NCBI RefSeq assembly: GCF_918797505.1 | Contig: NC_092801.1 | Span: 28,240,477-28,304,476, forward strand | Direction: 5' to 3' | Origin: Bemisia tabaci | Taxonomy: Eukaryota; Arthropoda; Insecta; Hemiptera; Aleyrodidae | Length of the DNA stretch: 64,000 nt | Shown: in pieces, positions 40,905-52,174 of the stretch | Layout of the letters: the number at the start of each line of letters is the position of its first letter | Position numbering within the stretch: position 1 is the stretch's first letter | Translations under genes and position numbers: made by a program | The notes under the pieces: generated by a model | Database searches by the model: none | The model's input: the letters and a program-made list of their open reading frames with translations, nothing else | Told to the model about the DNA's origin: nothing

Positions 40905-41430
40905 ATTGCTCGTAGTTTAACTAAAATACATTCAGGATTGCCACAAAGTTTGGTAGATGAAATTGCCTGACACACCCCTGATTTCTCTTGCACATTTGAG
41001 GGAAATTCCCTGGAATGAAAGTATGTCAGGTGGTTAAAAAAAAAATAATTTGAAAACGTTTTCAGGCTCATGGAGAACTGTAGGTAATTTAACTTAAAAA
41101 CATTCAGCATTGCCACAGAATTTGGAACATGAAATTCCCTGCCGTTTCCCTGATTTCTCTTGCACATTTGAGGGAAATTCCCTGGAATGAAAGTATGTCA
41201 GGTGGTTAAAAAAAAAATAATTTGAAAACGTTTTTAGGATCGTTTAGAACTGTTTGTAGTCTAACCAAGAGACATTCAGGATTTGCCACAGAATATGGAA
41301 CATGAAATTCCCAGCCATTTCCCTAATTTCTCTGACACATTTGAGGAAAATCCCCTGGAAATTGAAAGTATGCCAGATAGTTAAAAAGACATAATTTGAA
41401 GTAGTTTTCGGGTAAAACTTATTGTTCAAA
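40905..41430. repeat. 172-bp tandem repeat, three units
   Basis: ACATTCAGGATTGCCACA-like sequence starts at 40,928, 41,100 and 41,272: exactly 172 bp apart. Units share TTTGAGG(G)AAATTCCCTGGA and ATGTCAGGTGGTTAAAAAAA. A further single copy at ~49,999-50,142 and 57,681-57,700 was split by the 7.5-kb element. Confidence 0.88.
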
Positions 41431-41469
41431 ACAACAGATCCAATCTAAAAAGCAAATAAAGGTGAATTA

Positions 41470-42099
41470 ACAATTAATCCCTGACACTTTCATTATTTTC
41501 CCTTACATTTCCAGTTTTTCCATGACTTTTTAAAACTCCCTGACATTTCCCGGTTTTCCCTGTATTCCCTGACTGTGGCAACCCTGCAACCCCAACGTTT
41601 GAAGGCTCATACAGCGTTTTCCTTAGCACGATAGTAGTTTTCACTGGAGTGGTAGCAATGTCCATATCATCCAACAATTTGGGGCAGTTCCCTTAATTTT
41701 AGGAGATTATCCCTAACACTGTTTTTCAATTCTCACTTTTTGTAGCAACTTTTGAAGGCTCATACGCCGTTTCTCCTTCCTGGAGTAATATTCACCGGAG
41801 TAGGGTAACGAATAAAAATACCAGAGCAGACCGAACGGGAGCGGTTATAAAAACCCGCGATCGGAGCGAAAGAGGAAAATTCCCGCGTTTGAAAGCAGAG
41901 ACGAGGACAGGATTACACGATCCGGCGAGCATCTTCGATTCATCACGGACTTTGAAAGGGGTGGATTCCGCGGATGCGGACGAGATATTCAGCAAAAAAC
42001 CGCGTATCTCCATATCATTAGCATTGGGAGTTACGAGGTTTGGGCGGGATACCGAAGTTCACCGCGGTCAAAGCCGAAGTTGCGGCGCCGAGTTCGCGA
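41470..42099. other. Gene-free stretch with MITE-A fragments and CCCTGACATTT words
   Basis: CCCTGACATTTCCCGG and variants near 41,480-41,570 resemble similar words at 60,790. Family-A right ends occur near 41,610 and 41,755. 41,820-42,100 is GC-richer, with overlapping motif-free frames. Confidence 0.4.
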
Positions 42100-42107
42100 G
42101 CTCAGAT

Positions 42108-42270
42108 CGGTGGCGTGGCGTGAATTGCGATGTATCGATATTTCCCCATTTGAAGCTGTGATAAAAAATCGATTATCAAGGCGTTCGCTACGAACACCCT
42201 GTTTATCGATCCTTTTCCATGGTTTTAAATGACATAACAATCGATGTATCGCAAAGCACGCCACACCACT
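42108..42270. mobile_element. hAT-like MITE family J, copy 4 with perfect 8-bp duplication
   Basis: CGGTGGCGTGGCGTGAATTG on the left and CGCAAAGCACGCCACACCAC then TG on the right. GCTCAGAT is repeated exactly on both sides (42,100-42,107 and 42,271-42,278). Confidence 0.88.
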
Positions 42271-42278
42271 GGCTCAGA

Positions 42279-42648
42279 TTTATATTAATACGAGGAGAAA
42301 AAGGAGCGCTATCCGCGATCCTCAAGATAAGGGCGTCGTTCGAGAGGGGGTGGTGAAGGGGTAGGGGGGGGGGGGTTACAATCGGATATTAATGCAGAAA
42401 TGTAATTAACTCTCGTCCCCGGCAAAAATAACCCCGGCAACGCGATTTCGCGGGGCATTACTTGATGCGGGGTTGTCGAGGATTTTTTGCGGGATGACAA
42501 ACATGTGGTAAGAATTTTGAAATAATTATATTTATAAAGTCGTGGAAAACAAAGAGTCGTAACATAAAGTCGTTAGTCGTAGAGTCGTTTATAAAGTCGT
42601 AACAATTGAATATGATAGTTAGGGTAGAATTTATTTAATTATGAACCA
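42279..42648. other. Gene-free spacer with G12 run
   Basis: A run of 12 G at 42,364-42,375. AAAGTCGT words recur near 42,535-42,600 (AAGTCGTGG, TAAAGTCGTTAG, TATAAAGTCG). No gene. Confidence 0.45.
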
Positions 42649-42845
42649 GCACTGGAAAAAAAAAACATTAGATGTGGAGTCCGGACTCTTGAAAACATTG
42701 ACAAGAAAAAGGACTCTTGATTCAATCTGATTCAAGCTTAAATCAAACAAAAGGAAATCCGCTCAAATTAAGAGGCTTGGTTCTTGATTTAAGCTTAAAT
42801 CTGATTGAATCAAGAGTATTTTTTCTTGTCGATGTTTTTAAGAGT
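42649..42845. repeat. MITE family C, right tip lost
   Basis: CAGCACTGGAAAAAAAAAAC, then ACTCTTGAAAACATTGACAA at the left. The mirrored right arm runs to TTTTTAAGAGTC and stops at 42,845, where the expected GGACTC end is replaced by the next repeat. Confidence 0.75.
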
Positions 42846-42940
42846 CAAAGAAACTCAACTTGACTTGACAAAAAATTAGCCTAGATACATTAAAATACAG
42901 AACGATAAAGCACAAAAACATACCCCGGAACATACGAATA

Positions 42941-43280
42941 AATAATGATGGAATTAAAACATGGGTAAACAAGGCTAAAGCATTAAACACACTAAAAGAC
43001 AGGACGTTTCGAGCTGTTACCAGCTCATTTATACCTGCAAAAAACACAAAAAAATAAATAAAAATTGAGTGGCGACCTGACCCCAGCCGTTATCACGTAA
43101 CCACATAATGGGCGGTTACGTGATAACGGCCCGGGGTCAGGTCGCCACTCAATTTTTCTTTATTTTTTGTGTGTTTTTTGCAGCTGAAAATGAGCTGGTA
43201 ACAGTTTGAAAGTCCTGCCTTTTAGTGTTTTTAATGCTGTAGCCTTGTTAAAATGTCTTAATACCATCCTTATTTATTAC
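42941..43280. repeat. ~165-bp-armed fold-back, candidate Penelope-like tail
   Basis: GCATTAAACACACTAAAAGA, CTGTTACCAGCTCATTT, TTGAGTGGCGACCTGACCCC and CCGTTATCACGTAACC are mirrored in order on the right around a centre near 43,108. Downstream, CGATGATGGCGATTGCCGAA near 43,390 is a phrase often seen near retroelement tails. No ORF is present. Inverted duplicate tails are known for Penelope-like elements, but the assignment is tentative. Confidence 0.6.
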
Positions 43281-44182
43281 AAAATTTTATTTTATTAAAT
43301 TAACCGAACATACCGATGCAGTTCGTTGTTGTTCATGTACTTTTTATTGCTGTTTTGTTAATTTTATATGTTTTTGTAAATTTTACCCCGATGATGGCGA
43401 TTGCCGAAACGCATTGGTATGTTAGATTAATCTAATCATTTTATTTTTTAATTTCATACATCTACGCTAATTTTTTCAAGTCATATGTAGTAGATGCAAA
43501 CATTCAAGCAACTTGACCTGTACCTATCCATTTCTCGAAAATTTGCCTCAAGCTATCCTTTTGATGAACATTTTCTACGAAAGAAATTACGCAGGATTGC
43601 CAGCGACATCAGGACGCAACTATTCTAACCGGGCGGATGCCCATGTTGCCTATATGAAAATTTGAAGGCGTTTTGGGTTACCTTACATCTCATTGACGCG
43701 GGTTCAGTTTTCTTGGGATGAATTCAAATATGTCTCTGATGTGTTCAATGCTTGGTTTAAGTATGCAGTTCTAAACTAAATTCCCGAATGAAAAAGCTAA
43801 CGAGGACTTGTTTGTATCATTTTTGTAATGTAAATACTCAAACAATGGTGACATCAGAGAGAGATGGGTCAGCTCTAGTCATGTGACTGATTGTGAAGGG
43901 TGCAGTGCGAGGGGAAAATATTGTTAGTTATTTTTTCGCATGAAAGAACGCGAGAAAAAGAAACTTTCAAGTTCCAAAGCAATCCACATGAACGGACAAA
44001 GACTAATGAAGAGTGTGCTGATAGACTTTTCAAGTCAAGTTAACAAATATTATGAATCAAAGAAAACATAGAGAGCTAAAGAAGAAATAATAATACCATA
44101 GAAAATTTGGCAAAATTAGACTGTTTCAATGGCTCTTCACTTTAGAACAGTAGTGTATCTCACGAGTCCCATCATACAATAG
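43281..44182. other. Gene-free stretch
   Basis: AT-rich, no open frame or repeat recognised beyond the CGATGATGGCGATTGCCGAA phrase at ~43,390. Confidence 0.4.
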
Positions 44183-44679
44183 ACAACGCTGTCGTGATAA
44201 GGAAAAACGCCGGGCGAAAAATTTCAAAGTTGCTAAATTTCTTCTCATAAATTCTGAAGTTATTGAAAAACATAGAGTACATAGAGTCGTAATGTAAATG
44301 GGAGAGCTGGCGCCATGTTCTGCTCGACGAATTCCGAGCCCGGTGTGCGCCGAGTTCGGGTCGCTTTTTCGATACATTTTCGATCCAAAATGGCGGTGTG
44401 GAATACGTGGTAATTCCTATCTCCGTTGTTGTTGTTGTTGTTGTCATCGGATGACCGGGTACCCGTGTATCACAAACAATTGATTATGTATCGAAAAAGT
44501 GACCCGGCGTCACACAGGAGTCTCGAAATTCGGGACATGGAAAATGCTTAAAAGTGGCGCCAGCTCTCCCAATTACATTACGACTCTATGTACTCTATGT
44601 TGAAAAACCATAGAATATTTCCGATTGAAATTTTCAAAGGATTACGCGAACTCGTAATATTCCAACACGACAGCGTTGT
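44183..44679. repeat. MITE family A-like copy interrupted by a younger MITE
   Basis: Perfect 14-bp ends ACAACGCTGTCGTG. Next comes ATAAGGAAAAACGCCGGG, a family-A-like block. The copy is split at 44,271 by another element. Confidence 0.65.
44271..44599. mobile_element. Nested MITE with ~45-bp inverted ends and 8-bp target duplication
   Basis: CATAGAGTACATAGAGTCGT and its exact inverse at the ends, extending to GGGAGAGCTGGCGCCA. TTGAAAAA is duplicated exactly (44,263-44,270 and 44,600-44,607), as in hAT-type insertion. The interior holds a GTT microsatellite (~44,423-44,441) and GTATCGAAAAAGTGACCCG facing CGGGTCGCTTTTTCGATAC. Confidence 0.88.
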
Positions 44680-45484
44680 ACGTACGCGTGTCTAAACTGA
44701 GTCAGAATTTGTATAGTTTCTAATTGTAAAATGTGGTCCATATTACTTCTACGTAAGGGATACGATTTTCTTCTTCTTTCCGTGCATATGTCCTGAAATT
44801 CAATGCTCGTAACCAGAATTTACTCTCCGTGCGGCATCGTCCCTCAGCGATCCCACCATCCACCCGACAACGATGGATGGTGGAGCCCCGAACTTTGGAG
44901 ATTACTCCAACTCGGGCCCCGGGCTCGGTATAAACAACTCCTTAAGCTCCTTTTAATAGGTCGAAGGAAGTTGAACACGATGGGGGAAAAATATTTAGCG
45001 TCCAACTTCGAGACGAGTCTTTGTTTTTCTATTATGATTCTACGTCCGCGGACGTCGGAGTGGCGAAATTAATAAAACTTGTTTATTGACAACGCAACGT
45101 CCTTCGCACTCCGTAGTCTTAGCGTTATGTTGTGATGAGGATAAACGTCGTATGAGCTTTCAGACGATGCCAAATTTCCTTAGAAAAATCGGAAATTCCG
45201 AGGAAATTTCTCCGATTTTTCTCCCAATTTTTTAGATAATTTAGCGTCCAACTTTTACTTTCGTCTATAGTTCCGTTTGGTATATAGAAATCTGTCCGTT
45301 TGACAATAAACCAGGAAAAAGGATTAATGAAGAGGAACTTGGATCAATGAATAATATTCAATCATTCATTGTTGCTGGTGCAATATTATCACTCACGTTA
45401 ATCGACAATAGAGTCCCTTTATATTGAAAGTAAAGACACGAGGAAAATTTCACCCCTGTTGAATAGGGTCTTTCCTTGTGGACG
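44680..45484. other. Gene-free stretch with a MITE-A half copy
   Basis: A family-A left half begins near 45,133 (ATGAGGATAAACGTCGTATG, then GATGCCAAATTTCC) without a right end. A motif-free 89-codon frame lies at 44,803-45,072. Confidence 0.4.
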
Positions 45485-45815
45485 ATTGTCAAGACGGTCG
45501 TGAGTTAGGATGATCAGGTCGCGGTGACGGTCGTGAGTCACGGTGATCTGGTCATTGTGACGGTCGCGAGGCACAATATCAGGTCGATGTGACGGTCGTG
45601 AGTCACGGTGATCTGGTCGTCGTGATGGTCGCGAGGCACAATATCAGGTCGCTGTGACGGTCGCGAGTCACAGTGATCGGGTTGGTGTGAAGGTTGTGAG
45701 TCATAGTGATCGTTTCGTTGTGACATTTGTGAGTCACAGTGATCGTTTTGTTGTGACGGTTGTGAGTCACAAGGATCGTTTCGTTGTGACGGTCATGAGT
45801 CACAGTGATCATCAT
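45485..45815. repeat. ~33-bp minisatellite
   Basis: GTGAGTCACAGTGATCGTTT and variants (GTGAGTCACGGTGATCTGGT, GCGAGGCACAATATCAGGTC) recur about ten times with a 30-33-bp period. Because 33 is a multiple of three, frames stay open on both strands (plus strand: SHSDRFVVTVV repeats). No protein family is implied. Confidence 0.85.
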
Positions 45816-47951
45816 GTGAGCATTATGGTGTTAGTGGTTTACAAATACGGATACACCATCACGTTACCTGAGGGATTCGTTTGAATGAACGTTTCCGCTA
45901 AAAATCATCCTCGAAGTTTCGAGCCTTTTCCTTACTTGATGTCGCGGAACCGAGTTTTTAAAATCACATAACATGGAAAGAATATCTTCATGTGTGCTCC
46001 GGGGTGATCCTCGTTCGATTAGAGCATTTTTCCTGGAATATGGCAACGTTCCCCTATTCCCATTTGGCTTGTTAGTTCTAAGGCGTTCAAACTTTCCTAC
46101 GAGGTGTCCCGACGCTTAGAGATACGAGCTACATCCTCCGATAAATTCTCGAGCTCTAAATTTACGATTCTCGGAAACGAAAGATTCTCCATTTGACGAA
46201 TCGGTCACGCCGACTCAATCCTTTGTAATTTTGACAAAATTGCATATTGTACCCGCTCAATTTATTCATTGCTCGGATTTTCCAAAGATTGGATTCCATT
46301 GATGAAAAATTAAATTTTTTTACGGAAATAAAATTTCAGTTGAATTGAGGGAAAAAAAAATCCTTACATGTTACGAGATGTACATTCCCTTTCAATCGAA
46401 AATCTTCTTCTAACGATGCAAAAAATGTTTAGATAATTTTTTTAGTGCGCCTGTGTAACTTTGCAATAAGAAATTTAAAAATGTTTAATAGAGGATTAAA
46501 GTTATTCACAAATATGCTGACTCGAATATCAAGTGCGAGGCAGTATGACAATATTTTACAATTAGGAGCTACAATTTCCGGGGCATTCTTAATAAAACAT
46601 AACATACACAAATGGGAAACAAATGTTACGCGAGTTGTTTCGGAACTTAGCCAGAAAGTGCCGTTCCTAATTGCAAAATATGTGGTCCAAATGATCCATG
46701 AGTCGCCCGAGGCTCCTTCAGTTTTTCGTATATGCAATACAGATAATACTCGAGTACGAGTAGTTGCATCCATGCGTTGTTGGCCATAAATCAATGTTGC
46801 ACTTTCATTTGTGCATTTTCCACCGCCGGCGTCACTGCTTTTTGACAGGCTATTTCGATCCGCATAGTGGACTTACAGCCATATTCATTAGCGTGAATGG
46901 ATGGACCACTAGACGAGATGCAAAATTAAGCATTCTGCTACATGTTTCCTAACCGAAATTTCACGTAAAACACAATTCGTGCAACAAAAATTACTAAAAT
47001 TCTTGACGCGTGAATTCAAACATCCCGCTCATGAAAACTCAATGGTCTGCGTGAGTCAAATCGCACACTAAAAGTTACCGCGGCAGTCTCTCCGATACAG
47101 TAGCCTTAATTCTGACACTTTGGCTCAGCTATAGCAAATTGTTTACTTTTTGAACGATAAAGGTTGGGAAAGGAACAGCACTCGATTCAGAAGCCTGCCG
47201 GAACCGTTGTAAGGTGCGATTTAATTCACGGAGGGTATTGAGTTTCTTGTGACTGGGTAATTCAAATTTCCTGTGACCCATGTAAAATTAAAGCGTCAAT
47301 GCCTTTAGGAGTTAATTTCAGTAATATTAGATGCAAGAATCGTGTTCTAAATGAAATTCTGGTTAGAAAACATGTATTAGAATGCTTCAATTCGTACCTT
47401 GTCTAGTGGTCCATTGTAATTTTAAATGTGCGCATTTTGGTCATTCTTGACCATCAATTTGAGTACACTATTTAAACTGATGGGTTCGGAACGCATATAA
47501 CACAGCTGCGTGTAAGATTGTTCGTTTTTCGTAGAATCTCGCTCGAAAATTACTCGCTCTCCAGGAAGACTTATTGACAGCAAAAACTTAGTAATTTGAT
47601 TCTCGACGATAACCTCTTCGTCTTTGATGATCCATCACTGCGTGTTGAAGTTCGGAGCGATCAATTTTGAGAAAAAACCGTGCGTCTGCTTCTTGAGGGA
47701 TGAAACACTCACTGATCGAGGCTGCCTCATCGATCTCTTTCATTGTCGGGATACAATTTGTAGCAAGAGCAGATGAATAATCTATTATGTGAGTTAAAAT
47801 TGAAGCAAAGTAGGTTCAAATTAATGCATGAACTGTTTTATCGTAATCAAATAACCGTTTACATGTGTCTTTTCTTTAACTCGTTCTTTAAATGTTCAGG
47901 AATTTAAACAGAAATAAAAATTGGGGCATTAAAAGGAATCAACAAGTAAAA
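45816..47951. other. Gene-free stretch with one unrecognised frame
   Basis: A 114-codon plus-strand frame (46,445-46,789) is the longest. It has a helix-prone middle but no motif I know, and a 121-codon antisense frame covers the same bases, so coding is doubtful. No repeats recognised. Confidence 0.3.
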
Positions 47952-48198
47952 TGTCGACGGTGAAACTGCGAAAACGCATATCTCAATTGCGGTGTTTCAA
48001 AATATCTGTTACTGCTTCATCATCAAAGGAGAACAAACTAACACTATGGCTTGAAATTTTCACAGAATATTTTTCACACAAGAAAAAAATCAACACATTT
48101 TTCAGGAACTAGACCTTGAATATTATTTCAATTAAAAAAACAAATTATTACAGGAAGTTTACAGTCACGCAAACTGAGAAACGCGTTTTTGCAGTTAC
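47952..48198. repeat. MITE family I-related copy
   Basis: GTCGACGGTGAAACTGCGAA, then AACGCATATCTCA at the left, mirrored loosely by TGAGAAACGCGTTTTTGCAG at the right. Confidence 0.55.
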
Positions 48199-48734
48199 AC
48201 AGGCGATATTCAACATAGAGGTGACAAAGGAGGTGTTTGCATCTTGAAGATTGTTTACCCCGTGACGTCGGTCGGTACAACTTGCCGTCAATATTGTGGC
48301 AAAATCCGGAGTTCGAAGAATGAAAAACGGACCATAACGTCCGATTTTTTTGCTCAAATCAACCCATTATATAATTTAAAACACTTTATTTATGTAGAAT
48401 GCCTTATTTCTCTAAACTACTCCATTTCCAAGAAAAACGATGATAAAAATCATCCGTACCGACATACGTCGTAGAAAAAAATCCAAGATTCCGGAAATAC
48501 AAACACCTCCTTTCTTCCCTCTATGGATGATCAATTATTTTTGTACCTTTTCAATGAAATATAGTTATTTGTATTTGTTTCAGCAAGAGAGGCAACGCTC
48601 TATCTGCCCGGCGAGGGTTCGATAACGTTATCATGTTAACCTCGTAGAAGTTTTTGTGCCGGTAAGTTGCACCCCGTGGTCCATAAATGTCAGGCCGTGA
48701 TGCATTGAGCCTCGATTAAGCCGCCTAGTCTCCC
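48199..48734. other. Gene-free stretch
   Basis: Short frames without motif; no repeat recognised. Confidence 0.4.
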
Positions 48735-48980
48735 CTGCTAAGGAAAAGCGCCGTATGAGCCTTCAGGTGTTGCCGTATCTCCTATTATAACCAACAAATC
48801 TACTGGAAAAATTCTGAATATTTGTCTTCCGATTTTTCAGAGAGTTTCGTTGACAATTGAATCTAAAATATCTGAAAATTTTAAGGAAAAATATGTAAAA
48901 CTCTCTTCAAGAATCCATGTTTTATTGGGGCAATTTGGCAACTCTCGAATGTTCATACGGCGTTCTTCCTTAGCGCGGCG
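48735..48980. repeat. MITE family A, full-length copy
   Basis: CTGCTAAGGAAAAGCGCCGT at the left and GGCAACTCTCGAATGTTCAT, ACGGCGTTCTTCCTTAGCGC at the right, 246 bp. Confidence 0.8.
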
Positions 48981-49311
48981 GTAGTGGGGTCATCATCCAC
49001 GTGCTTAATGGCCTGGAGCCAAGAAACCATCGAATGAGAGAACACCTAGCTCCGCCTCCCCTCTTGACTTGGGTGGAATTTTTTCGGCGATGTAGGAGGA
49101 ATTCAATTATCAACGAGGAGAAATTAAAAGGTTATTAATAAAAACGCGACGAGGACTTTTGAAAAAACGAAGGGAGGGTCACAAAAAAAAAAGGAACGAT
49201 GTGGGCGAGATTTTTTGCGGGTCATTGACTGAATGTATATTGTGATTTATTTCGAGGCAGCTGACCTTTTTGGGATTGTTTTGTTACGGAATGGCTTTTA
49301 AATAAACGATA

Positions 49312-49603
49312 CACTGGGAAAAATTAGAGGGTTTGAGTATTATTACCAACGTTTGGGAACTTTAAATGAGCCCTTACCCTGAAGAAAAAGTACTTGGTTC
49401 AAGCACGATGATTCTTGAATTTGCCGCCAAGAATTTTTTTATCTTGATTTAAGCTACATTTTCCTTGATACGAGAAAAATAATGCTTCGGTTCAGTAAAA
49501 AGTAGTTTATAATAAGTAGCAAAATTTTTGATTTCAGATTGGCGATAATTAATGGCAAAAATAATTTTTGGCTACAAAAAGATCCTTTTTTTTTCAGTGT
49601 TAC
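49312..49603. repeat. Possible MITE with ACACTGGGAAAAA ends
   Basis: ACACTGGGAAAAATTAG at the left and TTTTTTTTCAGTGTTAC at the right are approximate inverses. The interior is not mirrored. It may relate to family C, whose ends read CACTGGAAAAA. Confidence 0.4.
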
Positions 49604-49998
49604 TTGAGGCTATACAGAAAATAATGACATTTTCCTCTACTAAGTGATACGTTTACCGAAATAGCGGATTATCGGTAAAAATATCTCCATTGTTGGTTGT
49701 ATTAAATTAATTGTAACTATGGAATGCCCTTACTGCGGAAATCAGTACTTTTTCAGCGGCTTCGGGCGACCCTTAAAAACAGTAATATTGGCGGATTTTC
49801 CGGACCAATGGCAGTGTTGCAAAAGCGACATGAAAAATTTGAAGTTTCTATGAAATATTTCATGCAATTTAACATAATTAAGAAACAAATGGAAACTACG
49901 GTACATGTTTTCAGGGACTAGGTGTACAAAACTCACAAAAACACTGAAAGCGAATACTATTTATATTTCGTTTAATTCTGCACATAATTTTGAAAAAT
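49604..49998. other. Gene-free spacer
   Basis: Opposite-strand 65-codon frames overlap and lack motifs; nothing else seen. Confidence 0.35.
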
Positions 49999-50142
49999 AT
50001 TTTTCAACAGGGTTGCCACAGAATTTGGAAAAGTAAATTCCCTGAAATTTTCCTGACGAATTTCGGTAAAATTCCCTGTCCATACAAAAAATGCCAGATC
50101 GTTAAAAAAAACATGATTAGAAATAGTTTCCAGGCAAAAGTT
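49999..50142. repeat. 172-bp-type repeat, left part, interrupted at 50,142
   Basis: GGGTTGCCACAGAATTTGGA, then AAATTCCCTG and TGCCAGATCGTTAAAAAA match the tandem unit at 40.9-41.4 kb. The copy stops at the AAAGTT target site of the 7.5-kb element and resumes at 57,681 (AAAGTTGTTGTTCGAAATG). Confidence 0.75.
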
Positions 50143-52174
50143 AGTAGTATAGAAATGAGGATATGCCATCACTTGACCTTTGACATTTAAGGTGTCACCA
50201 GGGAGAATCGGTGTGACGTCACTAGCGACTGTTGCGGGTTGCCTACCTATCGTTACCAGTGTTGTAAAATTGTGCAGAAAAATGTTGATTTTTCAACCAT
50301 GGTGTGACGTCACTAGCAACTGTTGCGGGTTGCCTACCCATCACCCGCGTTATCAGGAAAATCGTGATTAATTGAGGGGTATTGTTGAAAAATTTTACGG
50401 GGAAATCTGGATTATTTTAGGATGCCTGATTTTACAACCACGGTGTGAGGACACTAGCGAGTGGTTATCAGTCTAGTAAAATCGGAGTTAATTTACTGGG
50501 TGATATATCATCAATGATGTAAAATTGGATGTTTTACTGTATAAAATGATAGCCGATTTTACGTGCTGTGACGTCACACCAAACAACATTGAAAAATTGT
50601 CCAGGGGGGCCAGGATGAATTTTCAAAATTGAAGTCCGGCAATCGATTTCCCCCAGATTTTTATTGAAAAATTGAGCGGGAGCCTGATCTTACAACCATG
50701 GTGTGAGGTCACTCCACGCTGTCAGTCTGTGCAGAAAAATCCGAATTATTTCGCGATGAAGGATGGGTGATGAATGTTTTAGTGGATGACCTGTCAACAA
50801 TGTTTTATGTTGCGAGGTGTTGTAAAATTGTACAGAAAAATCTGAATTATTGTAGGATGAGGGGTGGGGTATGGTGCATGATTTTCCAACCATGGTGTGA
50901 CGTCACTAGCAACTGGTTAATTGTTGCGGGTTGCCTACCTATCGTTACCAGTGTTGTAAAATTGTGCAGAAAAATCGGAATTAATTTACGGTGTTGATTG
51001 GGTGATGGGTGTTTTACCGGATGATATGTCAACAATGTTTTCATACTATGACGTCACTATCGTTGTGAAATTGAGCGGGAAAATTTGAATTAATTACGGG
51101 TGATGGGTATTTTAGTGTATAAAATGACAGTCGTCTTTTCATGCTGTGACGACATCAACCAACCAACGTTGAGAAATTGAGCGGGAAAATTTGAATTAAT
51201 GACGGGTGTTGCTACGGTTATAGTATATGATATGGTAACAATGTTGTAAAATTGAGCGGGGAAATATGATTTAACCAGGAGTCGGGTATTGATTAGTATA
51301 CGGTGTATGGCATCCGTGTTTACTGTTGCGGGTTGCCTAAACGTGAACGGGCTACCATTAGCTTTTTTAAACCACAACCGTTTAATCCTTATGGGCTACC
51401 TACCCACCCGAGCGAAGCATGATATGTTAGAGTCAACAATTTGCCTGAGAATTAGGCGGGAAATTTGAAGGAGCAGACGTTGCAAAAAATCTGCAAAAAC
51501 CTATCTTCACAGGGTTTTTCATGTGCCATGAGTCCTTTACCGTGACGATATCTGCTCTATTAGCAAACATACACAGTACAACCATTCGGGTAAATACGTT
51601 TGACCAATGACCTGCATCATTTTACGCGACGTCATGCGAAGCATCCATTATGTGTCGTCACCCCACCCAGCTAGCGACCTTACCCGCTCTACTAGGAATC
51701 ATACACAGGATGAGGTCCGAGGTTCTCCCATAAATTCGTAGCGGGTTGCCTATCCATCCGGGGGAATACGATTGAGTGTCATCACTCTAAGCATCCATTC
51801 TATGACGTCACCCTGTTGTATACCACAGTATCAACGTTGTATGATCGGAAAAAAGTTATACCATGCTATACGTGAGATGATAGAAAATTCGGGTGTAAGT
51901 ATCGACAGCGGTGACTAGAGGGGCTAATGAGTCGAACTCTAGATGCGACAAGTACAATGCTCTCATCGCGGAGATGTGCGTATGTCTGCGGTTCGATTGT
52001 TGATTCGTTATCGAAAGACCTTGTTCGATAAAAAGCATTGCCGAGATAGGGATTCATCGATCGAGTTCTCTCGATAACGATTCATCAATCGACCCGGTCG
52101 CGCGACTGCGCGAGCTCCCACTCAAGGTCGCCCAGTTCTCGCTACTCATTTTCCTGTTAGAGTGTCATTCGGAA
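50143..52174 (+). repeat. Left 2,032-bp terminal inverted repeat
   Basis: Mirror copy of 55,648-57,680. I found three differences, all in the outer part (50,220-50,320): a one-base indel at GCGACTG(G)TTGCGG and two substitutions. It is built of variants of one module: GTGTGACGTCACTAGC, GTTGCGGGTTGCCTACC, TTGTAAAATTG(T/A)GC and TGATGGGT(G/A)TTTTA. Open frames in the arms (60-100 codons) exist identically in both arms and have no motif, so they are not called genes. Confidence 0.95.

Noticed and set aside
46445..46789. 114-codon frame paired with 30,834-31,151 as a two-member gene family
   Set aside because: Similarity is limited to about 15 residues at the ends, and antisense frames cover the same bases; more likely a shared old repeat.
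50143..52174. Several 60-100-codon frames in the arms of the 7.5-kb element as genes
   Set aside because: They appear identically in both arms only because the arms are mirror copies; no motif, and they overlap each other on both strands.
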